64,000 bases of DNA from Streptomyces sp. 130 (GTDB lineage Bacteria; Actinomycetota; Actinomycetes; Streptomycetales; Streptomycetaceae): assembly GCF_007096885.1 (NCBI RefSeq), contig NZ_VJNO01000006.1, positions 62,001 through 126,000 of the forward strand. The letters are read 5' to 3'. Made by a program: the position numbers and the translations under genes. Shown in pieces: positions 36,113 through 44,881 of this stretch. Position 1 is the first letter of the stretch. Every line of letters starts with the position of its first letter. The notes under the pieces are model-generated. The model did not search any database and was not told the DNA's origin. It saw only the letters and a list, made by a program, of their open reading frames with translations.

Positions 36113-36154
36113 CGCGTCCAGTCCTGCTTCTTTCGCGTCTAGTCCTGCTTCTTG
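36113..36154. repeat. 21-bp tandem duplication spanning the sepH stop codon
   Basis: Units 36113-36133 and 36134-36154 match at 19 of 21 bases. The inner unit holds the sepH stop (TAG on the minus strand); the outer copy has TGG at that place. On the minus strand the repeat encodes KKQD twice, once before and once after the stop. Confidence 0.85.
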
Positions 36155-37197
36155 CGGCGGGTGCCGAAGACGATCTCGTCCCAGCTGGGCACCGCGGCCC
36201 GGCGCCCGGGCCGGACCCCGTCCGCCTCGGCCTGCCGGTCCGTCGTCCCGGTCAGCCGGTCGCGGTGACCGGCGACCGCACGCGGCATCAGGACGTCCGC
36301 GTACGCGGAGCCCGCTCCGGCCGACGCGGCGGGCGGCTCCTCGGCCTCCGGCTCCCGGTCCGGCGGTTCGATCGCCGGGGGCTCGGGCGGCGCGGGCCGC
36401 TCCGGCACGACCATGTCACCCCGGAAGCTGGGCACCGCCTCCAGCAGGCTGGTGAGGGAGTCCCGCTCGCTCGCGGTCACCCCGGCGATCCGCTCCTCCG
36501 GCTCCGGGGGCGGCGGCGGGGCCGGACGCTCGATCTGCCGGTCCAGCGCGCGGTCCAGCGGCCGGTCGCGCGGCAGCCGGGCGATCCGGGGCACGAACGG
36601 GAAGCTGGGCTCGGGCGCCGCGACCTCGTCCGTCTCGCCGATCAGCGAACGGGCCTCGTCGTCGACGGCCTGGACCAGCCGGCGCGGCGGGTCGTAGGTC
36701 CAGCTCGCCGAGTGCGGCTCACCCGCGACCCGGTAGACGAGAAGGACCTCCCAGGTGCCGTCGTCACGGCGCCAGGAGTCCCACTGGACGGTCTCCTTGT
36801 CGGCGCCGCGCAGCAGCAGCCGCTCCTGCACCGCCTCGCCGAGCTGGGGGCCGGTGTTCTCGCCGGGACGGCGCACGGGAGTCTTCCGGGCCCGCTCGGC
36901 CATGAAGGCCCGCTCCGCGAGCACGGGGCCCTCGAAGCGGCGGACACGGTCGACGGGGATTCCGGCGAACTGGGCGACCTCCTCGGCGGAGGCACCGGCT
37001 CGTATCCGTGCCTGGATGTCGCGCGGGCGGAGGTGGCTCTCCACCTCGATCTCGATCTGGCCGAGCCGGGCGCGGTCGTTGCGCACGGCGGCTCGCAGCC
37101 GCTCGTCGATCGGAAGCGTGTACTCCGTGCTGTCCGCAGCCTTGAGCACCAGTCGTGTGCCGTCGTTGGAGACGGCCACGACACGCAGTTCGGGCAT
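36139..37197 (-). CDS. sepH: Cell division protein SepH
   Basis: SepH (352 residues) binds FtsZ and promotes its assembly during sporulation septation in Streptomyces. The conserved N-terminal part (about residues 1-170, formerly DUF3071) opens MPELRVVAVSNDGTRLVLK and contains a helix-turn-helix-like segment (IRAGASAEEVAQFAGIPVDRVRRFEG) needed for FtsZ stimulation. The C-terminal half is Pro/Arg-rich and disordered, ending in a conserved PSWDEIVFG-RRKKQD tail. The ATG at 37197 precedes a perfect 17-bp palindrome 166 bp upstream. Gene position and product length agree with SepH of S. venezuelae (344 residues, from memory). Confidence 0.93.
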   Translation of the reverse strand: MPELRVVAVSNDGTRLVLKAADSTEYTLPIDERLRAAVRNDRARLGQIEIEVESHLRPRDIQARIRAGASAEEVAQFAGIPVDRVRRFEGPVLAERAFMAERARKTPVRRPGENTGPQLGEAVQERLLLRGADKETVQWDSWRRDDGTWEVLLVYRVAGEPHSASWTYDPPRRLVQAVDDEARSLIGETDEVAAPEPSFPFVPRIARLPRDRPLDRALDRQIERPAPPPPPEPEERIAGVTASERDSLTSLLEAVPSFRGDMVVPERPAPPEPPAIEPPDREPEAEEPPAASAGAGSAYADVLMPRAVAGHRDRLTGTTDRQAEADGVRPGRRAAVPSWDEIVFGTRRKKQD

Positions 37198-37692
37198 GGG
37201 GACCTCCCGGGTGGTGCCTGCCGACGTCACGTGCGTCGCTGCTTCCGCTAGTCGAGTGTGGCCTGCCCGGGTGCAGCCTGCCACAACATTGCCGTGTTGC
37301 CCGGCGTGTCGGGCGTGAGCCCTTGATCGCCGGTATGCCACGGTAGCCCTTGCGCAACGCAAAGTGACCGATGGTCACTCTGTGTAGCTGGCCGCCGTGC
37401 GATGCCGTGCGCCGCCGGATCGAGTGCCTCCTTCGGCCCCCTCCCGAAGGTTCCGGACGCCCGCGCGGGTGTCCGGCCCCAGGGCTCGCCACAGTACTCC
37501 ATTCGGGCCATGTGGGTGGACCGCCGCGCCGTCGAAGTTCTCGCGAGGTACGGAAGTCCGCCTACCCCTCCAGGCGTCCCCCGCTCATGATCCGTGTCGT
37601 GCTTCACATAATCCACGCAACCGGAACTTTCGGCTTCGCTCACGTGTCCCTAGTTGGTGCATGGTGGGAGAGATGTCTATCAAGGGCTGGAA
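37198..37692. other. Intergenic region upstream of sepH and the repeat-rich membrane protein
   Basis: This 495-bp gap holds the AGTGACC palindrome described separately, a weak minus-strand -10 candidate TACCGT near 37341-37346, and an early GC-rich hairpin region near 37440-37480. No gene with convincing codon bias on either strand was seen. Confidence 0.4.
37363..37379. promoter_or_regulatory. Perfect inverted repeat upstream of sepH (BldD-like half-sites)
   Basis: AGTGACC-GAT-GGTCACT is a perfect 7-bp inverted repeat. Its half-sites resemble the AGTGA...TCACC pattern first described for BldD, the c-di-GMP-dependent repressor of sporulation division genes; a later genome-wide BldD consensus arranges TnAC/GTnA differently. 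It is about 166 bp upstream of sepH. Another regulator with the same symmetry is possible. Confidence 0.45.
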
Positions 37693-38733
37693 ATGGTGCA
37701 GAAGCCGGAAAGCGGCATAGAACCCAAGGAGAGGCGGATCGATCTGAGCCTGCCCCAGGTGGCGGGCAGCGCGGTCGCCGCGGTGGCCGCGGCCGTGGCG
37801 GCTTCCCAGCTCGGTGTGTACGGAACCATCGCGGGCGCCGGAGTCATGAGTGTCGTGGCGACCTGCGGCGGCTCGGTCTTCCAGCACTTCTTCCGTCGTA
37901 CGGGGGAGCAGATCCGCGAGGTGACGGTCCAGGTGAAGCACCCGGACCGCGAGGTGACCGTCCGCACCCGCGAGACCGGCGCCCGGCAGCCGGAGCCCGC
38001 GGCGTGGGAGACCGTCCTGCCGGGAGCGGCGGACGAGGCCACGACGGTGCTGCACCGGGTCGAGCCGCAGCCGGACGAGACGACGCTCCTGCGCCGGGCG
38101 GACCAGCGGCCGGACGAGACGATGCTCCTGCGCCGGGCGGACCAGCCGTCGGACGAGACGATGCTCCTCGGCCGCGTGGCGCCCGACGCGACGACCGTGC
38201 TGCGCGGCGTCGGCGCCGGGCCGGACGAGGAGTTCTCCGAGGCGACCACGCACGGCACCCGGATGCGTGGCTGGAAACGGTCGGCCATCGGCGCGGCCGT
38301 GGTCTTCGTCGTCTCGATGGCCGGCATCACCACGTACGAACTGATCTCCGGCGGCGACCTGAGCGGCGGCCACGGGACGACCGTGGGCTCCGTCGTACGC
38401 GGTGAGCACGACGCGGGCCCTTCCACCCCCGCGCCCGCCGAAACCACCCGTCCCGGTCCGGACGCGTCGGACCCGGCGCAGCGGGACCCGGGCACGGCCA
38501 CCCCCGGCACGGGCACCCCGGACGACGACGGCACCGCCCCGCAGCCGGACCGCAGCGGCGGTCCCGGCGAAGGGGCGACACCCTCGCCCACCGCCTCGGA
38601 CCCGGCGGACGAGGGCGCCGAGCCCGCGCCCCCCCCCCCCCCGCGCACCACGGACGACGGCGGGAGCGCGGCGCCCGACCCGACGGCCACGGACGGCGTC
38701 CCGGCGCCCGCCGGCACCGAAGCGGGGGAGTGA
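37693..38733 (+). CDS. Repeat-rich membrane protein of unknown function
   Basis: This 346-residue protein matches no family that I recognise. It has a small-residue hydrophobic stretch at about residues 20-62 (Ala/Gly/Ser-rich, glycine-zipper-like). A polar region at about 110-180 carries four imperfect copies of a 13-residue unit, core PDET(T/M)LLRRADQ. A second membrane segment lies at about 197-217 (AIGAAVVFVVSMAGITTYEL). The last 115 residues are Pro/Thr/Asp-rich and probably extracellular. A 14-C run at 38629-38642 lies in this tail and could shift the frame if miscounted. The ATG at 37693 follows AAGGG. Near-tandem duplication explains the repeats. Confidence 0.75.
   Translation: MVQKPESGIEPKERRIDLSLPQVAGSAVAAVAAAVAASQLGVYGTIAGAGVMSVVATCGGSVFQHFFRRTGEQIREVTVQVKHPDREVTVRTRETGARQPEPAAWETVLPGAADEATTVLHRVEPQPDETTLLRRADQRPDETMLLRRADQPSDETMLLGRVAPDATTVLRGVGAGPDEEFSEATTHGTRMRGWKRSAIGAAVVFVVSMAGITTYELISGGDLSGGHGTTVGSVVRGEHDAGPSTPAPAETTRPGPDASDPAQRDPGTATPGTGTPDDDGTAPQPDRSGGPGEGATPSPTASDPADEGAEPAPPPPPRTTDDGGSAAPDPTATDGVPAPAGTEAGE
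38629..38642 (+). repeat. Run of 14 cytosines inside a coding sequence
   Basis: The run encodes four Pro codons of the Pro/Thr-rich tail. It is a hot spot for replication slippage and for sequencing error; a change of one base would alter the last 30 residues of the membrane protein. Confidence 0.95.
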
Positions 38734-38741
38734 GCCCGGGG

Positions 38742-40064
38742 TCAGTCGCCCAGCACCCGGCGCAGGTAGTCGTTGCCGAACAGCCGGTCCGGGTCCAGCC
38801 GGTCCCGTACGGCCGTGAACTCGCCGAAGCGCGGATACACCCCGGAGAGGTACGCGGCGTCCCGCGTGTTGATCTTGCCCCAGTGCGGGCGGCCGCCGTG
38901 CGCGGTCATGATCCGCTCCACCGCCGTGAAGTACGCCTGGTAGGGCGTGCCCCGGTACAGATGGACGGCGATGTACGCGCTCTCCCGGCCCGACGCGGTG
39001 GAGAGCGCGATGTCGTCGGCGGGCGCGGTCCGCACCTCCACCGGGAAGCTGATCCGCAGCGGCGAACGGTCCACCATCGCCCGGACCTCGCGCAGCGCCT
39101 CGACGGCCGCCTCACGCGGCAGCGCGTACTCCATCTCCACGAAACGCACCCGGCGCGGGCTGGTGAACACCTTGTACGGGATGTCGGTGTACGTGCGCGC
39201 CGACAGGGCCCGGCTGGAGATCCTGGCGATCGAGGGGATGGTGGCGGGCACGGCCCGGCCCAGCGCGCAGGCGACCTGGAAGACGCCGTTGGACAGCAAC
39301 TCGTCCTCGATCCAGCCGCCGACCCTGCCGAGCGGGGCGGCGGGGCCCGCGCTGCGGTTGTTGCGCTTGGTGTTGCAGTTCCCGGTGTGCGGGAACCAGT
39401 AGAACTCGAAGTGCTCGTTCTCGGCCACGAGCTGATCGAACTCGGTCGTCACCTGGTCGAAGCTCATCGGCTCCTCGCGGGCGGTCAGCAGGAAGACCGG
39501 CTCCACCGCGAAGGTGATCGCGGTGATGACGCCCAGCGCGCCGAGCCCGATCCGCGCCACCGCGAACACGTCGGCGTTCTCGGTCTCCGAGCAGCGCAGC
39601 ACCGTGCCGTCCGCGGTGACCAGCTCCAGGGCGCGTATCTGCGCGGATATGGACGCCGAGTCACGCCCGGTGCCGTGCGTGCCGGTGGAGGTGGCTCCGG
39701 CGACCGTCTGCTCCATGATGTCGCCCATGTTGGTGAGCGAGAGGCCCTCGCGGGCCAGTGCGGTGTTCAGACGCTTCAGCGGGGTGCCCGCCTCGACCGT
39801 CACCGTCATCGCCTTGCGGTCGATCTCGCGGATGCCGGTCAGCAGATCGGGCCGGACGAGCAGCCCGTCGGTGGCCGCGGTCGCGGTGAACGAGTGCCCG
39901 GTGCCGACCGGCTTCACCCGCAGCCCGTCCTCGGACGCCCTGCGCAGCGCCTCGGCCAGCTCGTCCACGGAGGCGGGGGACACAATCCGGGCCGGCCGGG
40001 CGGTGACGGTCCCCGCCCAGTTGCGCCACGGGCTCGTCGCCGTCCGTACGTAGGTCTCGGTCAT
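38742..40064 (-). CDS. FAD-linked oxidase, D-arabinono-1,4-lactone oxidase/aldonolactone type
   Basis: This 440-residue flavoprotein has an FAD-binding PCMH domain (about residues 15-180) and a C-terminal ALO domain to the end. GTGHSFT near residue 56 contains the His that carries covalent FAD in this family (GHS motif), and TSTGTHGTG is the second pyrophosphate loop. Members oxidise sugar lactones or polyols such as xylitol and sorbitol, giving hydrogen peroxide. The ATG at 40064 gives the usual N-terminus. No sugar genes are nearby; the substrate is unknown. It ends eight bases from the previous gene's stop. Confidence 0.9.
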   Translation of the reverse strand: MTETYVRTATSPWRNWAGTVTARPARIVSPASVDELAEALRRASEDGLRVKPVGTGHSFTATAATDGLLVRPDLLTGIREIDRKAMTVTVEAGTPLKRLNTALAREGLSLTNMGDIMEQTVAGATSTGTHGTGRDSASISAQIRALELVTADGTVLRCSETENADVFAVARIGLGALGVITAITFAVEPVFLLTAREEPMSFDQVTTEFDQLVAENEHFEFYWFPHTGNCNTKRNNRSAGPAAPLGRVGGWIEDELLSNGVFQVACALGRAVPATIPSIARISSRALSARTYTDIPYKVFTSPRRVRFVEMEYALPREAAVEALREVRAMVDRSPLRISFPVEVRTAPADDIALSTASGRESAYIAVHLYRGTPYQAYFTAVERIMTAHGGRPHWGKINTRDAAYLSGVYPRFGEFTAVRDRLDPDRLFGNDYLRRVLGD

Positions 40065-40273
40065 CTTCCCCGCGCCCTTCCCTAGGAACCGGCCCACCCA
40101 GCCGGCGCTTCCCCCGGACGGAAACCACGGGTTACCGGCCGGTTGGAGGGGGATCATACTCACGGCTCCCGCACATTCATCCACCCCTCGCGCCGCCCTC
40201 TGCCCAGGGCCCGGAGCGCCCGCTCCGGACGTCGGTGCGACCCCGCCCGGGTGCGGGTGGCAGGATCGACGGC

Positions 40274-41401
40274 ATGTCCGATCTGCGCGACCCCGCCCCC
40301 TACGACGCCCTGCTCCTGCTCTCCTTCGGAGGCCCCGAAGGCCCGGACGACGTGGTCCCGTTCCTGGCGAACGTGACCCGCGGCCGGGGCATCCCCGAGG
40401 AACGGCTCAAGGAGGTCGGCAAGCACTACTTCCTGTTCGGGGGCGTCAGCCCGATCAACGCCCAGAACAGGGCCCTGCTCGACGCGCTGCGCGAGGACTT
40501 CTCCGAGCACGGGCTGGACCTGCCGGTCTACTGGGGCAACCGCAACTGGGCCCCGTACCTCACCGACACCCTGCGCGAGATGGTCAACGACGGCCACCGC
40601 CGCATCGCCGTCCTCGCGACCAGCGCCTACGCCTCGTACTCCGGCTGCCGGCAGTACCGCGAGAACCTCGCCGAGTCACTGGCCGCCCTGGAGGCCGAGG
40701 GCCTTCCCGTGCCGCGCGTGGACAAACTCCGGCACTACTTCAACCACCCCGGCTTCGTGGAGCCCATGGTGGAGGGCGTCCTCGCCTCGCTGGCGGACCT
40801 GCCCGACGAGCTGCGCCCCGGTGCCCACCTGGCCTTCACCACGCACTCCATCCCGCTCTCCGCGGCCGACACCTCGGGCCCGGTCGAGGCGCACGGCGAC
40901 GGCGGCGCGTACGTCGCCGAGCACCTGGAGGTGGCCCGGCTGATCGTGGACGCGGTGCGCGAGCGGACCGGCACGGCCCATCCCTGGAAGCTCGTGTACC
41001 AGTCGCGCAGCGGCGCGCCGCACATCCCGTGGCTGGAGCCCGACATCTGCGACCACCTCGACGCGCTCCACGGGGACGGGGTCCCCGCCGTCGTGATGGC
41101 GCCCATCGGCTTCGTCTCGGACCACATGGAGGTCCTGTACGACCTGGACACCGAGGCCACCGCCAAGGCCGCCGAGCTGGGTCTGCCGGTACGCCGCTCC
41201 GCGACGGTCGGCGCCGACCCCCGGTTCGCCGCCGCCGTGCGTGAGCTCGTCCTGGAGCGGGCCGCCGCCGAGCAGGGCCGCGAGCCGCGGCGGTGCGCCC
41301 TCGGGGCGCTGGGTGCGAGCCACGACCTCTGCCCGGTGGGCTGCTGCCCGGCGCGGGCGCCCAAGCCCGCCGCCGCGGGGGCCGACAGCCCCTACGCGTA
41401 A
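40274..41401 (+). CDS. hemH: Ferrochelatase (coproporphyrin III type) with putative [2Fe-2S] cysteines
   Basis: This 375-residue enzyme inserts iron into a porphyrin in the last steps of heme synthesis; in Actinobacteria it is the coproporphyrin-dependent route. Family landmarks are the early [37 protein letters not shown] with the catalytic His, and VYQSRSGAP. Cys residues in YSGC and in RRC, LCP and GCCP near the C-terminus are in the places where mycobacterial HemH binds a [2Fe-2S] cluster. The ATG at 40274 is preceded by a 210-bp gap. An inositol monophosphatase gene follows 50 bases on. Confidence 0.93.
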   Translation: MSDLRDPAPYDALLLLSFGGPEGPDDVVPFLANVTRGRGIPEERLKEVGKHYFLFGGVSPINAQNRALLDALREDFSEHGLDLPVYWGNRNWAPYLTDTLREMVNDGHRRIAVLATSAYASYSGCRQYRENLAESLAALEAEGLPVPRVDKLRHYFNHPGFVEPMVEGVLASLADLPDELRPGAHLAFTTHSIPLSAADTSGPVEAHGDGGAYVAEHLEVARLIVDAVRERTGTAHPWKLVYQSRSGAPHIPWLEPDICDHLDALHGDGVPAVVMAPIGFVSDHMEVLYDLDTEATAKAAELGLPVRRSATVGADPRFAAAVRELVLERAAAEQGREPRRCALGALGASHDLCPVGCCPARAPKPAAAGADSPYA

Positions 41402-41451
41402 GCCTCCGCCCTTTCCCCGCCCACCACCCTCGCAACCCCCTAGGGAGCGCC

Positions 41452-42282
41452 GTGACCGAAACCGACCCCTCATCGGACGTCCTGCTCGACCTCGCACTGG
41501 AAGCCGCGCGGCTCGCCGGCCGGCTGCTTCGCGACGGGCGTCCGGCGGGGCTGGGCGTGGCCGCGACCAAGTCCAGCCCGGTCGACGTCGTCACCGAGAT
41601 GGACATCGCCGCCGAGAAGCTGATCACCGAGTTCCTGATCGAGCGCCGCCCCCTGGACGGCTACCTCGGCGAGGAGAGCGGCACGACCGCCGAGGGCAGC
41701 ACCGGAGTGCGCTGGGTGATCGACCCGCTCGACGGCACGGTGAACTATCTCTACGGACTCCCGTCCTGGGCCGTCTCCATCGGCGTCGAGGTGGACGGCG
41801 AACGGGTCGCCGGTGCCGTGGAGGTCCCGATGCGCGGCGAGACGTACTTCGCGCGCCGCGGCCACGGCGCCTTCGTCACCGGAGGCCCGTACGGCGACGA
41901 GCACGTCCGGCTGCGCTGCCGGCCCACCGCCCCGCTCGCCGAGGCGCTGGTGGCCACCGGCTTCAACTACGTCGCCGAGGTCCGGGCCCACCAGGCCGAG
42001 GTGGCGCACGACCTCATCCCGCAGGTCCGGGACATCCGGCGCGGCGGCTCCGCTGCGATCGACCTGTGCGACGTGGCCGCCGGCCGGCTCGACGGCTACT
42101 TCGAGCGCGGGCTGCACCCCTGGGACCTGGCGGCGGGCGACCTCATCGCCCGGGAGGCCGGCGCGCTCACCGGCGGACGCCCGGGCAGGCCGGCCGACGG
42201 CGAGCTGACCGTCGCCGCCTCCCCCGGGGTCTTCGAACCGCTCCAGGCCCTCCTGGACGGGCTGGGAGCCTGGCACGACTGA
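41452..42282 (+). CDS. Inositol monophosphatase family protein
   Basis: This 276-residue Mg-dependent phosphatase of the FIG superfamily is likely to act on inositol phosphate or a related sugar phosphate. The metal-binding motifs are GEESG (near residue 75) and IDPLDGTVNY (near 91), and the C-terminal HPWDLAAGDLIAREAG motif carries the last ligand Asp. The GTG at 41452 follows AGGGAG. It may be co-transcribed with hemH. Inositol is needed for mycothiol and phosphatidylinositol synthesis in Streptomyces; the actual substrate is not shown. suhB sits in the same place in the mycobacterial block. Confidence 0.92.
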   Translation: MTETDPSSDVLLDLALEAARLAGRLLRDGRPAGLGVAATKSSPVDVVTEMDIAAEKLITEFLIERRPLDGYLGEESGTTAEGSTGVRWVIDPLDGTVNYLYGLPSWAVSIGVEVDGERVAGAVEVPMRGETYFARRGHGAFVTGGPYGDEHVRLRCRPTAPLAEALVATGFNYVAEVRAHQAEVAHDLIPQVRDIRRGGSAAIDLCDVAAGRLDGYFERGLHPWDLAAGDLIAREAGALTGGRPGRPADGELTVAASPGVFEPLQALLDGLGAWHD

Positions 42283-42310
42283 TCAGCGGCTCCTCCCCAG
42301 GTCCCGGGCA

Positions 42311-42358
42311 CCAGAAGGGCCCCGCAGCCGCTTCACAACGGCTGCGGGGCCCTTCTGG
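42311..42358. terminator. Bidirectional terminator between the IMPase gene and the small convergent gene
   Basis: A perfect 20-bp stem (42311-42330 with 42339-42358) has an eight-base loop. It is the longest perfect stem in the window. Confidence 0.92.
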
Positions 42359-42371
42359 CCCAGAGCGACGG

Positions 42372-42548
42372 TCAGGCGTTCGTCGTCGTGCTGATCCGCA
42401 CACCGTGCTCGGCGGCGAGACGACGGAGGTCGTCCAGCTCGCTCTGCTCGACGTCCGCGAGGAAGTCGTCGCCCGTCTCGCGGGCCTTCGTGAGGTCGTC
42501 CTCGGTCGTCTTGATGCGTTGCAGCAGACCTGCGGTGAAAGCGTCCAT
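42372..42548 (-). CDS. Small conserved helical protein
   Basis: This is a 58-residue acidic protein opening MDAFTAGLLQRIKTTEDDL and predicted to be helical, with heptad-like spacing (LLQRIKTTEDDLTKARETGDD). No domain is known to me. The ATG at 42548 follows AGGGGG with a six-base spacer, and codon use is normal for the genome, so it is a real gene rather than a chance frame. An in-frame ATG six codons upstream is possible. It lies on the minus strand with its 5' end facing cutR. Confidence 0.75.
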   Translation of the reverse strand: MDAFTAGLLQRIKTTEDDLTKARETGDDFLADVEQSELDDLRRLAAEHGVRISTTTNA

Positions 42549-42931
42549 GAAGCGCCCCCTCATCGTGGGTCGGTGGCACGGGGGTGTGCCCGGGTTTCCC
42601 TCCGCCGAGGCGGTAGGGCGGGTGATCACGCACTCTCCGGGGGACGGAGGGGCCTGTGACAACGCCACATGGGAAGACGTGATCGCGGGTGTGAATGCGT
42701 ACTCCCCCGCCCGAAGCTCAGAGAAACCTCAACTAGCCGGGAAATCCCGTCGCTTCCTCGAAGCCGCAGGTCGGGGCGGGACGTCTTACCGCCGGTTTAT
42801 GCGGGTTACGGGCAGGATGGAGCCGCACAAGTGTGCCGGGGCCGTGCCCGCGGCGCGGGCGGCCGGGCCGCCCCGGCCGCCCGGGAGCCCCGTGGTGAAA
42901 CCGCTTGCGAAGTTCTAGGGAAGGAAGCGCC
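42549..42931. other. Intergenic region upstream of cutR
   Basis: This is a 383-bp divergent gap. CAGGAT near 42815 is a possible -10 for cutR. The sequence near 42850-42890 is extremely GC-rich and can form a hairpin (GGGCGGCCGGGCC with its complement). No gene or named operator was recognised. Confidence 0.3.
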
Positions 42932-43585
42932 GTGCGCGTACTCGTCGTGGAGGACGAGCAGCTGCTCGCCGATGCGGTGGCCACCGGTTTGCGCCGTGAG
43001 GCCATGGCCGTCGATGTCGTGTACGACGGGGCCGCGGCCGTGGAGCGCATCGAGGTCAACGACTACGACGTCGTGGTGCTCGACCGCGACCTCCCCCTCG
43101 TCCACGGCGACGACGTCTGCCGCCGGATCGTCGAGCTCGGCATGCCGACCCGGGTGCTCATGCTCACCGCGTCAGGGGACGTCAGCGACCGGGTGGAGGG
43201 TCTGGAGCTCGGCGCCGACGACTATCTGCCCAAGCCCTTCGCGTTCAGCGAGCTGACCGCCCGGGTACGGGCGCTCGGCCGGCGTACGACCGTCGCCCTG
43301 CCGCCCGTCCTCGAACGGGCCGGCATCAAGCTGGACCCCAACCGCCGGGAGGTGTTCCGGGGCGGCCAGGAGGTCCAGCTCGCGCCCAAGGAGTTCGCCG
43401 TCCTGGAGGTCCTGATGCGCAGCGAGGGCGCCGTCGTCTCGGCGGAGCAGCTGCTGGAGAAGGCGTGGGACGAGAACACCGACCCGTTCACCAACGTCGT
43501 CCGGGTGACCGTCATGACCCTGCGCCGCAAACTCGGTGAGCCGCCCGTGATCGTCACCGTGCCCGGCTCCGGCTACCGGATCTGA
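42932..43585 (+). CDS. cutR: Two-component response regulator CutR
   Basis: CutR (217 residues) is an OmpR-family regulator. The receiver domain spans residues 1-115, with phospho-acceptor Asp51 in VVVLDRDLPL and the switch Lys in PKPFAFSE. The winged-helix DNA-binding domain lies at about 125-217 (QLAPKEFAVLEVLMR, then RVTVMTLRRKLGEPP). It is nearly identical to the known Streptomyces CutR. The GTG at 42932 follows GGAAGGAAG. The start of cutS overlaps the cutR stop by one base. CutRS affects secretion stress and secondary metabolism in S. coelicolor. Confidence 0.97.
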   Translation: MRVLVVEDEQLLADAVATGLRREAMAVDVVYDGAAAVERIEVNDYDVVVLDRDLPLVHGDDVCRRIVELGMPTRVLMLTASGDVSDRVEGLELGADDYLPKPFAFSELTARVRALGRRTTVALPPVLERAGIKLDPNRREVFRGGQEVQLAPKEFAVLEVLMRSEGAVVSAEQLLEKAWDENTDPFTNVVRVTVMTLRRKLGEPPVIVTVPGSGYRI

Positions 43586-44826
43586 TGCCCGTGCCCACCG
43601 TCCCGCCGCCCATGGGGGCGCCCCCCAAACCCACCTGGGAGCCCAAACAGCAGGAGCCCTCCTACCCGTGGCTGCGCCCGACCATCCGGATACGGCTCAC
43701 GCTGCTGTACGGCGGCATGTTCCTGATCGCGGGCATCCTGCTGCTGTCGATCATCTACATGCTGGCCGCCCAGGCCCTGCACGTGGGCAGCGACCTCCCG
43801 TTCAAGATCGTCGACGGTCACGTCTCCAGTGACGTCTGCAACCTCCTGGAGGAGGGCAACTCACCGAGCGCGGTCAACGCGGCGATGAACTCCTGCGTCA
43901 ACCACCAGCGCCAGCAGGCTCTGGACACGCTGCTCAACCGGTCGCTGCTGGCTCTGGTGGGCCTCAGCATCATCGCCTTCGCCTTCGGCTACGGAATGGC
44001 CGGCCGGGTGCTCTCGCCGCTGGGCCGGATCACCCGCATCGCCCGGACCGTGGCCGGCACGGACCTGGCCCGCCGCATCGAGCTGGACGGGCCGGACGAC
44101 GAGCTCAAGGAGCTGTCCGACACCTTCGACGACATGCTGGACCGGCTGGAGCGGGCCTTCACCGCGCAGCAGCGGTTCGTCGGCAACGCCTCGCACGAGC
44201 TGCGCACGCCGCTCGCCATCAACCGCACGCTGCTGGAGGTCCACCTCTCCGATCCGGCGGCGCCGCCCGAGCTCCAGCAGCTCGGCAAGACGCTGCTGGC
44301 CACCAACGAACGCAGCGAGCAGCTGGTGGAAGGCCTGCTGCTGCTGGCCCGCAGCGACAACCAGATCGTCGAGCGCAAACCCGTCGACCTCGCCGAGGTC
44401 GCCTCGCGCGCCGTGGACCAGGCACGCGGCGAGGCCGAGACCAAGGGCGTGGAGATGCGCGAGGAGCTGGCCGAGGCGGTCGTCCAGGGCAACGGAGTCC
44501 TGCTGGAGCGCATCGCGCTGAACCTCGTGCAGAACGCCGTCCGCTACAACGTGGCGGAGGGCGGCTGGGTCGAGGTGAGCACGGCGCTGCTGCCCGGCCA
44601 GGCGGTGCTCGTCGTCTCGAACACGGGCCCCGTCGTCCCGGCGTACGAGATCGACAACCTCTTCGAGCCCTTCAGGCGGCTGCGTACGGAGCGGACGGGC
44701 AGCGACAAGGGGGTCGGACTCGGTCTGTCGATCGCGCGGTCCGTCGCCCGGGCCCACGGCGGCCGTATCATCGCCGAGCCACGTGAAGGCGGTGGTCTTG
44801 TGATGCGCGTCTCACTGCCGGTCTGA
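43585..44826 (+). CDS. cutS: Sensor histidine kinase CutS
   Basis: This 413-residue membrane kinase pairs with CutR. A short Pro-rich cytoplasmic start is followed by membrane segments at about residues 38-60 and 120-142. They bracket an extracellular loop of about 60 residues with two Cys (SSDVCNLL and MNSCVNH), which fits redox or disulfide sensing. A HAMP domain (about 142-195), a dimerisation domain with phospho-acceptor His204 (NASHELRTPLA), and an ATPase domain with N-box NLVQNAVRYN and G-box GVGLGLSIA follow. It is translationally coupled to cutR. No terminator with a T tract follows, but palindromes do. Confidence 0.96.
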   Translation: MPVPTVPPPMGAPPKPTWEPKQQEPSYPWLRPTIRIRLTLLYGGMFLIAGILLLSIIYMLAAQALHVGSDLPFKIVDGHVSSDVCNLLEEGNSPSAVNAAMNSCVNHQRQQALDTLLNRSLLALVGLSIIAFAFGYGMAGRVLSPLGRITRIARTVAGTDLARRIELDGPDDELKELSDTFDDMLDRLERAFTAQQRFVGNASHELRTPLAINRTLLEVHLSDPAAPPELQQLGKTLLATNERSEQLVEGLLLLARSDNQIVERKPVDLAEVASRAVDQARGEAETKGVEMREELAEAVVQGNGVLLERIALNLVQNAVRYNVAEGGWVEVSTALLPGQAVLVVSNTGPVVPAYEIDNLFEPFRRLRTERTGSDKGVGLGLSIARSVARAHGGRIIAEPREGGGLVMRVSLPV

Positions 44827-44881
44827 CCGGCGCGCGAGGAGCTTTGCCCGCCGATTATTTTTTGTTCGCTTTGAGCGGAAT

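Noticed and set aside
37248..37643. A 131-codon minus-strand frame between sepH and the repeat protein
   Set aside because: GC bias breaks down in its second half and it covers the palindromic control region of sepH; no ribosome site.
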